A stretch of DNA of 20,857 nt from CAIWHR01 sp039915505 (GTDB lineage: Bacteria; Pseudomonadota; Gammaproteobacteria; Burkholderiales; Casimicrobiaceae), in assembly GCA_039915505.1 (NCBI GenBank), contig JBDSND010000191.1, forward strand, positions 1 to 20,857, written 5' to 3'. Below are positions 13,942-20,857 of this stretch, one piece after another (the first letter of the stretch is position 1; every line of letters starts with the position of its first letter). The translations under genes were made by a program, and so were the position numbers. The notes under the pieces are model-generated. The model was given only the letters and a program-made list of their open reading frames with translations. It did no database searches and was not told the DNA's origin.

Positions 13942-16743
13942 ATGCCAGACGAACACCCCCGCAGCCCGCCGACGCTCGGCGAAACCTCCGCGAACGGCAA
14001 GGATCAACCTCTTCGCGACGATACCCGCCTCCTGGGGAACATGCTGGGCACGGTATTGCGCGCACAGACCGGCGACGACGGCTTCGAGCGCGTCGAAGCG
14101 ATTCGCCAGACTTCGGTGCGCTTCCATCGGACCGACGACGAGGAGGAGGTCGCCGTCCAGGCCGAGTTGCACGCACGCCTCGACGCGCTAGACGTCCGCC
14201 AGACGCTGACCGTGGTCCGCGCCTTCAGTTATTTCTCGCTTCTCGCCAACATCGCCGAGGACGTCCATCAGAATCGCCGCCGGCGTGCGCATCGCCTTGC
14301 CGGCGACCCTCCGCCCCCCGGCAGTCTCGCGCGCGCGTTGTCGCATTTGCGGGAGCGGCACGTCGCCGCGGACGACATCGAGGCGCTGTTCGGGCATGCG
14401 CTGGTCAGTCCGGTGCTCACCGCGCACCCGACCGAGGTCCAGCGCAAGAGCATTCTCGAATGCCAGGGCGCGATCGCGTCCCTGCTGCAGGCGCGCGAGC
14501 GGGCGCAGAAACTCGGCGAGCCGGTCAACGGATTCGACGCGGATCTCGAGCGCCTGGTGCTCACCCTCTGGCAGACGGCCGCACTGCGCCTGGCCCGCCT
14601 GCGGGTCATCGATGAGATCGCCAATGGCCTGACGTTCTACGGCTCGACGTTTCTCACTGCACTTCCCCGCATGCACGCCGAGCTCGAGGACGCGCTGCGC
14701 GCGTACCCCGGATTCGCCGCGGATGCCGCGCTCCCAGCCATCATGCGGATGGGGTCGTGGATCGGCAGCGACCGTGACGGCAATCCGTACGTCACCGCGG
14801 AGGTGCTCGAAGCCGCGAGCCGGCGGCAGGTGGAGGTCGCACTGCGGCACTACCTCGACGAGGTGCATGCCCTCGGCCGCGAGCTCTCGATCTCGACCCG
14901 CATCGTGCAGCCTTCCACCGGGCTCGAGCGCCTGGCCGCCGCGGCGGGCGACGCGTCGCAATTCCGGCAGGACGAACCCTACCGCCAGGCCCTCGTCGGG
15001 GTGTATGCGCGGCTAGCGGCCACCCTCACCGACCTGACCGGCCTCGCCCCGGAACGCGAGCCCCGGGTTGCCCGGCCGCGCTATCGGGATGTGACGGAGT
15101 TCGCGCAGGACCTCGCGGTGATCGCAGAATCGCTGGAGAGCCACGGCTCGGCCAAGCTCGCCGATGGCCGCCTGCGCTCGCTCCGGCACGCCATCGCCAT
15201 TTTCGGCTTCCATCTGGCGGCGCTGGATCTCCGCCAAAACGCGATGGTGCACGAGCAGGTCGTCGGCGAACTCCTCGCCCGCGCCGGGGTGCTTGACGAC
15301 TACGCCACGGCTAACGAGGGAGAGCGGGTCGCCGTGCTGACCCGCGAACTGGCCAGTCCACGTCCATTGCTGTCGCCGTACATTGAATACAGCGACGTGA
15401 CCGATTCCGAGATCGCGATTCTGCGCGTGGCGGCGGGCATCCATCGAACTCTCGGCACCGACGCGTTGCACACCTACGTCATCTCCAAATGCGAGTCGGT
15501 GTCGGACCTTCTCGAAGTCGGGGTGCTGCTGCGCGAGGTCGGACTGCTCGTCTATGCACCCGAGCCCACCTGCCACGTGGACATCGTGCCCCTGTTCGAG
15601 ACCATCGCCGACCTCGGGGCGAGCGAGACCACCATGCAGTCCGCCTTCGCGAACCCGCTGTACCGGTCGTGGGTGGCGAGCCGCGGCGACGCGCAGGAAG
15701 TGATGCTCGGCTATTCGGACAGCAACAAGGATGGCGGCTACGTCACGTCCAACTGGTCGTTGTACGAGGCCGAGCGGGCGCTGGTGCAACTCTTCGCCGA
15801 GCACGGCATCCGCCTGCGCCTGTTCCACGGCCGCGGCGGCACCGTCGGCCGCGGCGGCGGGCCCGCCTACGACGCCATCCGCGCCCAGCCTCCGGGCAGT
15901 GTCGCCGGTGCGCTGCGGATCACCGAGCAGGGCGAGATCATTGCCAGCAAGTATTCCGATCCTGACCAAGGCCGCCACAACCTCGAGATCCTGCTTTCGG
16001 CAGTCATCGAGGCGAGCCTCCTCGAGGACGACGGGGACCCGCCCGATCCTGGGCACCACGAGGTCATGCGGGCGCTTTCCAAGCAGGCATTCCGCGCATA
16101 CCGCGCCCTCGTGTACGACGATCCGCACTTCGCCGATTATTTCCACGCCACTACCCCGATCAGCGAGATCGCCGAACTCAACATCGGCAGTCGCCCCGCC
16201 TCGCGCACCGGCTCGCGCAAGATCGAGGACCTCCGCGCCATCCCGTGGGTGTTCAGTTGGGGACTGTGCCGTCTCATGCTGCCCGGCTGGTACGGCTTCG
16301 GCACCGCAGTGGACGCGTGGCTGCACGAGCATCCCGACGGCCTGACGACGCTGCGGACGATGCATCGGACCTGGCCGTTCTTCCGGGCGTTCCTTTCGAA
16401 CATGGATATGGTGCTGGCGAAGAGTGACCTCGGCGTAGCGTCGCGTTATGCCGAGCTTCATCCCGATCGGGAGCAGCGCGACCGGATCTTCGGCGAGATC
16501 GCGCGCGAGCACGCCCGCACCCTGCGACACGTGCTAGCCATCACTGGGCACGACACGTTGCTTGCCGACAATCCCACGCTGGCCCGCAGCATCCGCAATC
16601 GCTTTCCGTATCTCGACCCGCTCAACCACATCCAGGTGGAGCTGTTACGGCGCCTGCGCTCCGGCCAGACCGACGAGCGCACCAAGCGAGCGCTGCATCT
16701 CACCATCAACGGCCTCGCAGCCGGCTTGCGCAACAGCGGATGA
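13942..16743 (+). CDS. ppc: Phosphoenolpyruvate carboxylase
   Basis: A 933-residue protein, somewhat longer than the E. coli enzyme. It adds bicarbonate to phosphoenolpyruvate to make oxaloacetate and replenish the TCA cycle. Diagnostic segments: VLTAHPTEVQRKS (catalytic His 162), MGSWIGSDRDGNPYVT, MLGYSDSNKDGGYVTSNW, the LFHGRGGTVGRGGGP glycine-rich catalytic loop, EQGEIIASKY, and the C-terminal LTINGLAAGLRNSG, ending in the family's expected last residues. The first ~25 residues are a hydrophilic extension. The ATG at 13942 is the most plausible start; a possible ribosome site GGAGGG is about 22 bases upstream, too far to be convincing, and the frame upstream runs into the repeat array. Divergent from the enolase-superfamily gene, and followed by the rhomboid gene 64 bp later. 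Confidence 0.98.
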   Translation: MPDEHPRSPPTLGETSANGKDQPLRDDTRLLGNMLGTVLRAQTGDDGFERVEAIRQTSVRFHRTDDEEEVAVQAELHARLDALDVRQTLTVVRAFSYFSLLANIAEDVHQNRRRRAHRLAGDPPPPGSLARALSHLRERHVAADDIEALFGHALVSPVLTAHPTEVQRKSILECQGAIASLLQARERAQKLGEPVNGFDADLERLVLTLWQTAALRLARLRVIDEIANGLTFYGSTFLTALPRMHAELEDALRAYPGFAADAALPAIMRMGSWIGSDRDGNPYVTAEVLEAASRRQVEVALRHYLDEVHALGRELSISTRIVQPSTGLERLAAAAGDASQFRQDEPYRQALVGVYARLAATLTDLTGLAPEREPRVARPRYRDVTEFAQDLAVIAESLESHGSAKLADGRLRSLRHAIAIFGFHLAALDLRQNAMVHEQVVGELLARAGVLDDYATANEGERVAVLTRELASPRPLLSPYIEYSDVTDSEIAILRVAAGIHRTLGTDALHTYVISKCESVSDLLEVGVLLREVGLLVYAPEPTCHVDIVPLFETIADLGASETTMQSAFANPLYRSWVASRGDAQEVMLGYSDSNKDGGYVTSNWSLYEAERALVQLFAEHGIRLRLFHGRGGTVGRGGGPAYDAIRAQPPGSVAGALRITEQGEIIASKYSDPDQGRHNLEILLSAVIEASLLEDDGDPPDPGHHEVMRALSKQAFRAYRALVYDDPHFADYFHATTPISEIAELNIGSRPASRTGSRKIEDLRAIPWVFSWGLCRLMLPGWYGFGTAVDAWLHEHPDGLTTLRTMHRTWPFFRAFLSNMDMVLAKSDLGVASRYAELHPDREQRDRIFGEIAREHARTLRHVLAITGHDTLLADNPTLARSIRNRFPYLDPLNHIQVELLRRLRSGQTDERTKRALHLTINGLAAGLRNSG

Positions 16744-16807
16744 CCGCCCTCGCGGCGGCTAGAGCGGCTCGTCATACTGTGACGGCGCTCGCTGGTATGC
16801 TCGTTCC

Positions 16808-17650
16808 GTGCAGATTCAAGTTCCCGATCCTGCCTACACGGGCTCCGAACGGGCCCGCGACAACTTCCGCCTTGCTGCCCAGCTATCGCTCGGATTCGTC
16901 GCCCTGACGTGGTTGATCCAGGTATCGAACTGGATGCTCGACCTGGGGCCGGAGACGCTCGGGGTACGACCGCGCACCTGGTCCGGACTGCTCGGCATCC
17001 TGTTCGCGCCGCTCCTGCACGGCGGCTTCGACCATCTGATCGCGAATTCCCCGCCACTCGTGGTGTTGGGTACCGCCATGCTCTACCTCTATCCCCGGTC
17101 ATCACTGCGCGTACTGCCAGCGGTCTACCTCGGACCGGGCATCGCGGTCTGGCTCGTCGCCCGCGGATCGGTGCACGTCGGCGCGAGCGGCATCGTCTAC
17201 GGCCTAGCGACGTATCTCTTCGCGGCAGGAATGTTGCGACGCGACCGTCGGGCCATTGGCGCCGGATTGCTGGTGTGCTTCATGTACGGCGCCCTGGTGT
17301 GGGGTGTGCTGCCGATCGAATCCGGCGTGTCGTGGGAGACGCACCTCGCTGCTGCGGTGATCGGTCTACTCCTCGCGATCGTCCTGCGTCGGCACGACAT
17401 CGCGCCGCAGCGACGGTATTCATGGGAGGAGGAAAGCGCGGGCGACGTTCCGGGGGACACCCGCGAGTCCGGCGAGTCCGGCGTCATCGAGGTGAGCGGC
17501 GGGCCCGGCCCTCTCGACCGACCTGCCGACCCCGTTGTTCCGGGTGATGCGTTCGGCGAGGCCGATAGGCCCGCCACGGTCGCCAGGGCCGTCGCTCCAG
17601 ACGAAGCTGCAGCCGTCGCCCCGCCGCGCGACCGGTCCGACTGGCGATGA
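16808..17650 (+). CDS. Rhomboid family intramembrane serine protease
   Basis: A 280-residue membrane protein with about six helices (from about 24 to 195). Catalytic serine: GASGIVYGL (Ser127). Catalytic His: SWETHLAAAVIG (His179). The H-x3-N element HLIAN (His76, Asn80) marks the oxyanion-side helix. Residues after about 200 form a hydrophilic, Pro/Gly/Asp-rich tail of about 80 residues without recognisable domain. The start is GTG 16808; no clear Shine-Dalgarno precedes it, but a TATGCT at 16796-16801 could be a -10 giving a near-leaderless message. It is separated from ppc by 64 bp and might also be read from it. Substrate unknown. Confidence 0.88.
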   Translation: MQIQVPDPAYTGSERARDNFRLAAQLSLGFVALTWLIQVSNWMLDLGPETLGVRPRTWSGLLGILFAPLLHGGFDHLIANSPPLVVLGTAMLYLYPRSSLRVLPAVYLGPGIAVWLVARGSVHVGASGIVYGLATYLFAAGMLRRDRRAIGAGLLVCFMYGALVWGVLPIESGVSWETHLAAAVIGLLLAIVLRRHDIAPQRRYSWEEESAGDVPGDTRESGESGVIEVSGGPGPLDRPADPVVPGDAFGEADRPATVARAVAPDEAAAVAPPRDRSDWR

Positions 17651-17767
17651 GCGCCTCGGCGCGCGGGCGGATGCCGGCGGTAAGCGCCGTGACGCCGCAT
17701 CGCCGATGCAGGACCGACGATCGAAGCGGGTGCTTGCGCCGCCGGCGAACGGAGGCTCAGGCGTATA

Positions 17768-17962
17768 TCACGTCGGGGGCGACCGCGGTCGTTGCCGGAG
17801 CCGGGCCCGAATCGCACCCGCGCAGACAGCCCACAAGGCGCGTAGATCCTCGACCAGGTGGGCGGTGGCGCGAGAGCGTAGCGCGAGGTTCCCGTCCGGC
17901 TCGGCGGCGTTCCGGGGATTGGGCGCTGCGGGTGCCGCCGGAAGCATGAGTCCGTTCAGCAT
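17768..17962 (-). CDS. Possible small protein (64 aa), unrecognised
   Basis: The start has a fair ribosome site, GGAAAGG, six bases upstream of the ATG. The ATG overlaps the stop of the preceding short frame (ATGCTGA), as in coupled genes. The product starts MLNGLMLPAAPAAPNPRN and contains one plausible amphipathic segment (ATAHLVEDLRALWAVCAGAI). No family recognised. It could be a chance frame in GC-rich DNA. Confidence 0.3.
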   Translation of the reverse strand: MLNGLMLPAAPAAPNPRNAAEPDGNLALRSRATAHLVEDLRALWAVCAGAIRARLRQRPRSPPT

Positions 17963-18054
17963 GCCGAACCTTTCCCGAGCGAACGTCGGAACGCCTCGCG
18001 GCGGTCGTTCGACAGGCGCTGCAAGCGCAGTCGCCAGGACCCAGAGTGTGTCAT
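17956..18054 (-). CDS. Possible very small basic protein (32 aa)
   Basis: The frame begins MTHSGSWRLRLQRLSNDRRE two bases after the stop of the 55-aa membrane protein gene and ends overlapping the next small frame. It is very Arg-rich. No ribosome site is visible, so it would depend on translational coupling. Positional support only. Confidence 0.22.
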   Translation of the reverse strand: MTHSGSWRLRLQRLSNDRREAFRRSLGKGSAC

Positions 18055-18056
18055 CG

Positions 18057-18224
18057 TCAGGTGCGTCGGTGCCGGCTGTAAAAGCGTCGTCGTCCGTCGC
18101 TGCGCCGTGCGATCCACGCCGACAGCTCCCGCCAGTCGGCGCCCATCATCAAGCTCGCGGCGATGCAGAATGTCACTACGACCACGACCCACGCGAGAAT
18201 CAGCACGAGATCGAATAGGCCCAT
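18057..18224 (-). CDS. Small single-pass membrane protein (55 aa)
   Basis: Read directly from the minus strand: MGLFDLVLILAWVVVVVTF leads into CIAASLMMGADWREL, then an Arg-rich tail ending YSRHRRT. Residues about 5-27 are a strong transmembrane helix, followed by a basic C-terminus that should stay cytoplasmic. The ATG at 18224 has AAGGAG nine bases upstream, a good ribosome site. The next small frame starts two bases after its stop. No family recognised. The composition (clean helix, positive tail, good ribosome site) argues for a real gene. Confidence 0.6.
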   Translation of the reverse strand: MGLFDLVLILAWVVVVVTFCIAASLMMGADWRELSAWIARRSDGRRRFYSRHRRT

Positions 18225-18275
18225 GGGTGCCTGCTCCTTCGCCGGTGCGCAGATCGGGAATGGGCGCGGGTCGCG

Positions 18276-18464
18276 CTAGCGTCCCGAATCGGAGTTCGTT
18301 GAATAACCTTGCGACGGTTGCGGCGGTGCCCCAAAAAAGGCGAAAACGGTATGCGTCGAGGAACTCGCCGCAACGAATGTCGAGAATCTTCGCAAGGCGA
18401 GCGACGAAGCGGCGTGCCGTTGCTCGACGTTTTTGTGCAGCGAACTTCCGATTCGGGACACTAG
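18276..18464. mobile_element. MITE-like element with ~26-bp inverted ends in a duplicated CTAG
   Basis: The left end (18280 on) reads CGTCCCGAATCGGAGTTCGTTG; reading inward from the right end (18460 down) gives TGTCCCGAATCGGAAGTTCG. The ends match over about 24 bp with two substitutions and one single-base gap. Both ends are flanked by CTAG (18276-18279, 18461-18464). This fits an IS630/mariner-type insertion duplicating TA within CTAG, or an IS5-type 4-bp YTAR duplication. The ~180-bp interior has only a short frame without transposase features, so it would move only with a transposase encoded elsewhere. The right end touches the stop codon of the 128-aa gene. Confidence 0.75.
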
Positions 18465-18851
18465 CTAGTGCAGCACGTAACCGAGGTCGAGCGATGCACT
18501 CACCGCACTGAACAGCCTTTGCACCTCGGGATGCTCGCAGCTGAACCGTCGCGACAACGCGGCGAGGGCCAGCATCGAACTCGACACCGCATTGGGGTCG
18601 ATCGCTTCGACGGGTCCGTGCAGGTCGTACCCGCAGCCGACGCGGCGGTCAAGTTCCCAGGCGATTGCGTGCTCGAGCCACAGCATGAGACGGGGGGCGA
18701 CCGCGGTCGGCTCCAGCGCCACCGCGCGCAGGGCGTGGAGCTTGGGCGCGGTCAACGCGGCGAGCGCACGTCGTACCCCGTCGAGGGGAGTGTCTCCGGT
18801 ACTGCGCCGGGAGTCGTACAACCCGGACCGATTTTCCGCTACCGTGCTCAT
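18465..18851 (-). CDS. Hypothetical protein (128 aa)
   Basis: Product not recognised. It begins MSTVAENRSGLYDSRRSTGD and is otherwise mostly alpha-helical by eye (RRALAALTAPKLHALRAVAL, LMLWLEHAIAWELDRRVG, MLALAALSRRFS), without signal peptide or membrane helix. There are two cysteines and no obvious metal-binding motif. The ATG at 18851 has AAGG eight bases upstream; the frame continues upstream but that part is basic and unconvincing. Its stop TAG directly abuts the CTAG target duplication of the MITE-like element. A perfect 14-bp palindrome lies about 90 bp upstream. It was perhaps co-transcribed with the downstream small genes before the insertion. Confidence 0.6.
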   Translation of the reverse strand: MSTVAENRSGLYDSRRSTGDTPLDGVRRALAALTAPKLHALRAVALEPTAVAPRLMLWLEHAIAWELDRRVGCGYDLHGPVEAIDPNAVSSSMLALAALSRRFSCEHPEVQRLFSAVSASLDLGYVLH

Positions 18852-19228
18852 GATTCGACCCTTGTCTACGTGGGTCTTCGGGACGACAGCGAAATGCGTG
18901 CCACGGCTGAATCGTTGGATGCGAAGCGCGCGCGCTCGGTGCCACGATCGTGGCCTCGATCCGGCGTGATTTCTCGCACACGACACCCCCGCGCTCCCCG
19001 GCTTCTCGGCGAGCGCCGCGTGATTTCAACGGGCTACGATGCGGTAGGGTCGCACTGCGGCCCGAGCCCCATATTCGTGCGATACCGATACGACGCCGCG
19101 CATCGACGCCCGGCGCGTACAAGCTGTAACCTACCAAGCGCGCGGCACGGCGCGCACCCTTCTGACGTGCCGGGTCATGTACCAACCGGGCACGCCGTCT
19201 GCGGGCGCACGCCGCGCGGGGCCAGTCG
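18852..19228. other. 377-bp divergent intergenic stretch
   Basis: This separates the 128-aa gene from the exonuclease gene. Apart from the palindrome at 18941-18954 I see no gene, RNA or clear promoter; open frames here are Arg/Pro-rich and unsupported. Confidence 0.4.
18941..18954. promoter_or_regulatory. Perfect 14-bp palindrome, possible operator
   Basis: GCCACGATCGTGGC is fully self-complementary and lies about 90 bp upstream of the 128-aa gene. No promoter elements can be assigned around it. Confidence 0.35.
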
Positions 19229-20098
19229 ATGATCGTCCACTTGGTCGACGGCACCTACGAGCTGTTCCGGCACTTCTACGGCCTGCGCAGGTTCCACAAG
19301 AGCAAGGACCCGCCGTACGGCGCCGTCGTCGGCGTACTACACACGGTGCTGCAGATGCTGGAAGGCGGCGCAACCCACGTCGGGGTGGCCACCGACCACG
19401 TGATCGAATCATTCCGTAATCGGCTGTGGGCCGGCTACAAGACCGGTGCCGGAGTCGAGCCTGCATTGCGGGCCCAGTTCCATCCCCTGGAGGAGGCGCT
19501 CGTTGCCATGGGGATCCCGGTCTGGCCGATGGTCGAGCTCGAGGCCGACGATGCACTGGCCTCGGCGGCGTTTCGGGCCGCATCGGACGCCGGAGTCGAG
19601 AAGGTGGCGATCTGGACACCCGACAAAGACCTTGCCCAATGCGTACGTGGGGATCGCGTCGTGCAGATCGACCGGCGCGGCAACAAGATCCGCAACGAAG
19701 CCGGTGTCGTCGAGAAATTCGGCGTCGGTCCCGCGCTCATTGCCGATTTCCTTGCACTGGTCGGTGATGCCGCGGACGGCTATCCGGGGATCGGCGGCAT
19801 CGGCGCCGTCACTGCATCGCGGTTGTTGAACAAACACGGTCCGCTCGAGGATTTCCCGGACAGCGTACTCGGCGAACAGCGCGCGCTGGCCCTGCTGTTC
19901 AAGGACCTTGCCACCCTACGCACCGATGCACCGTTGTTCGACGATGTCGAGACGCTCTGCTGGCGAGGTCCCACCCAGGCCCTGGACGCATGGGCGGCTC
20001 GAATGGATGCACCGCGACTCGTCGAGCGCGCGAGCAAGGCCGCGCCGGCCGCGCCAACCCCCGCCAAGCGCCCGCCGAGGGCGAACGAGGCGCGCTAA
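19229..20098 (+). CDS. Stand-alone 5'-3' exonuclease / flap endonuclease (PIN-like, H3TH)
   Basis: A 289-residue protein matching the 5' nuclease domain of DNA polymerase I without the polymerase. Metal-binding acids: D7 (HLVDGTYELFRHF), D56 (VATDHVIESFRN), E105/D107/D108 (ELEADDALASAA), D132/D134 (TPDKDLAQCV) and D180/D183 (VGDAADGYPGIGG). The helix-3-turn-helix is GYPGIGGIGAVTASRLL. The conserved FRNRLWAGYKTG corresponds to the arch region. All metal ligands appear intact, so it should remove RNA primers or 5' flaps with Mg2+. The last ~25 residues are an Ala/Pro/Lys/Arg-rich tail. The ATG at 19229 starts exactly at the domain; no strong ribosome site is seen. Probably co-transcribed with the membrane protein gene 18 bp downstream. 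Confidence 0.92.
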   Translation: MIVHLVDGTYELFRHFYGLRRFHKSKDPPYGAVVGVLHTVLQMLEGGATHVGVATDHVIESFRNRLWAGYKTGAGVEPALRAQFHPLEEALVAMGIPVWPMVELEADDALASAAFRAASDAGVEKVAIWTPDKDLAQCVRGDRVVQIDRRGNKIRNEAGVVEKFGVGPALIADFLALVGDAADGYPGIGGIGAVTASRLLNKHGPLEDFPDSVLGEQRALALLFKDLATLRTDAPLFDDVETLCWRGPTQALDAWAARMDAPRLVERASKAAPAAPTPAKRPPRANEAR

Positions 20099-20116
20099 AA
20101 GGCAAAGGAAGCACGC

Positions 20117-20851
20117 ATGGACACCTCGATCGGATCGTCCGGGACCGCGACCTCGGAGCGTCGTTTTTTCACCGGCATGGCGCTGGCAATCCTCGCCGTG
20201 GTCCTCGTCGGATTCTCCCGCAGTTTCTTCCTGCGCCCGCTGTTCCCGGATTGGCCGGCGCCGTCCGAGGGCATCTTCTACCTACACGGCGCGGCGTTCA
20301 CGGCGTGGATCGTGCTGTTCCTGATACAGGCATCGCTCGTCGCCGGCGGCCGTACCGATTTGCATCGCAAAATCGGGCCATGGGGGGTCGTGCTCGCCGG
20401 CGCAATGGTGATCCTCGGAGTCCTCGGCGCCCTCGTCGCGGCGCGGCGGGCGACGGGATTCACCGGTGTTCCCGTTCCACCTCTGCAGTTCCTGGCGATC
20501 CCGCTCTTCGACGTCGTGATGTTTTCCGGCTTCGTAGCGCTGGGCATTCTCGGACGGCGCAACGCCCAGCGGCACAAACGCCTGATGCTGCTCGCCACCA
20601 TCAGCATCATCGCTGCAGCGATCGCCCGCTGGCCCGGCGTACTGCCTCTGGGGCCACTGGCCTTCTTCGGGCTTACCGACCTGTTCGTCGTCGCGCTAGG
20701 GGTGTGGGACTTTCGCACGCGTGGCAGGCTGCATCCGGTCACGCTATGGGGTGGCACCGCGCTGATTGCCTCGCAGTTATTGCGACTGGTGGTGTCCGGC
20801 ACCGATGCGTGGCTCGCCTTCGCGCGCTGGGCAACCGGACTCATTGGCTAG
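20117..20851 (+). CDS. Multi-pass membrane protein, uncharacterised
   Basis: A 244-residue protein with about seven hydrophobic segments (from residue 18 to about 240). Histidines and charged residues sit at membrane edges in conserved-looking settings: YLHGAAFTAWIVLF (His near residue 56), DLHRKIGPWGVVLAG and NAQRHKRLMLLATI. The layout resembles heme- or quinone-associated small membrane proteins such as the DUF2306 group, but I cannot assign a family. AAAGGA at 20104-20109 lies seven bases before the ATG, a good ribosome site. It follows the exonuclease gene by 18 bp. Stop TAG at 20849-20851, so the gene is complete. Confidence 0.85.
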   Translation: MDTSIGSSGTATSERRFFTGMALAILAVVLVGFSRSFFLRPLFPDWPAPSEGIFYLHGAAFTAWIVLFLIQASLVAGGRTDLHRKIGPWGVVLAGAMVILGVLGALVAARRATGFTGVPVPPLQFLAIPLFDVVMFSGFVALGILGRRNAQRHKRLMLLATISIIAAAIARWPGVLPLGPLAFFGLTDLFVVALGVWDFRTRGRLHPVTLWGGTALIASQLLRLVVSGTDAWLAFARWATGLIG

Positions 20852-20857
20852 CTGCGG

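Larger units (their letters stand above)
17651..18056. other. Spacer after the rhomboid gene, with only doubtful small frames
   Basis: Apart from the two weak leftward frames listed, I see no supported gene. Rightward frames here (including one whose ATG overlaps the rhomboid stop) are Arg/Ser/Pro-rich and end without any family feature. No clear terminator hairpin with a T-run is visible after the rhomboid stop. Confidence 0.4.

Noticed and set aside
13598..14176. Upstream extension of the enolase-superfamily frame
   Set aside because: It is built from the non-coding tandem repeat and the ppc antisense strand; ATG 13597 has a good ribosome site and a family-like start.
14188..14961. Leftward 257-residue frame within ppc
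   Set aside because: It is antisense to strongly conserved PEP carboxylase motifs.
17647..17949. Rightward 100-residue frame whose ATG overlaps the rhomboid stop
   Set aside because: The overlap is attractive, but the product is Arg-rich, has no ribosome site beyond chance and no recognisable feature.
17535..18218. Rightward 227-residue frame after the rhomboid domain
   Set aside because: Its composition is Arg/Ser/Pro/Ala-rich, it overlaps the rhomboid tail and opposes the better supported 55-aa gene.
18276..18461. 61-residue frame inside the MITE-like element
   Set aside because: It runs from end to end of the inverted repeats with no transposase motif and no ribosome site.

Overview
This is a GC-rich, gene-dense bacterial chromosome segment with proteobacterial character: a Tat-dependent substrate-binding protein, a membrane GGDEF/EAL protein, REP-like palindromes and a full-length PEP carboxylase. 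I lean towards Betaproteobacteria, but nothing here fixes the taxon. Reading frames show no obvious frameshifts. The only gene cut by the window is the sulfatase-like gene at the left edge.

Region A (1-6479) looks like a catabolic locus under local control. A sulfatase-superfamily gene reads leftward. A LacI-type regulator reads rightward and is followed, with overlapping start and stop codons or gaps of about 12 bp, by an ABC importer (permease, ATPase, Tat-exported binding protein) and a GMC flavoprotein oxidoreductase. Two related LacI-type palindromes, one ahead of each arm, suggest that the regulator controls both. The simplest model is uptake of a small organic ester, hydrolysis by the sulfatase-like enzyme, and oxidation of the released alcohol by the GMC enzyme. 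The sulfatase-like protein appears to carry Thr at the formylglycine position, so its ester may not be a sulfate.

Region B (6477-9793) has two adjacent, unrelated, highly structured palindromic elements between convergent genes. The first supplies the stop codon of the GMC gene. Next comes a leftward sensor-GGDEF-EAL protein and a 660-bp non-coding stretch with palindromes.

Region C (9794-12446) is a two-gene DNA repair cassette: a radical SAM protein of the UDG-linked family and a DUF4130-UdgX fusion that carries the KRRIH loop of covalent uracil-DNA binding proteins.

Region D (12503-17650) holds a mandelate-racemase-type enolase superfamily enzyme (leftward), a five-copy 28-bp tandem repeat in the divergent spacer, ppc, and a rhomboid protease.

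Region E (17651-19228) is sparse. It has probable small leftward genes (one a convincing 55-aa membrane protein), a ~185-bp MITE-like element with inverted ends in a duplicated CTAG, and an unrecognised 128-aa protein. Region F (19229-20851) has a stand-alone 5'-3' exonuclease/flap nuclease and a multi-pass membrane protein in one operon.
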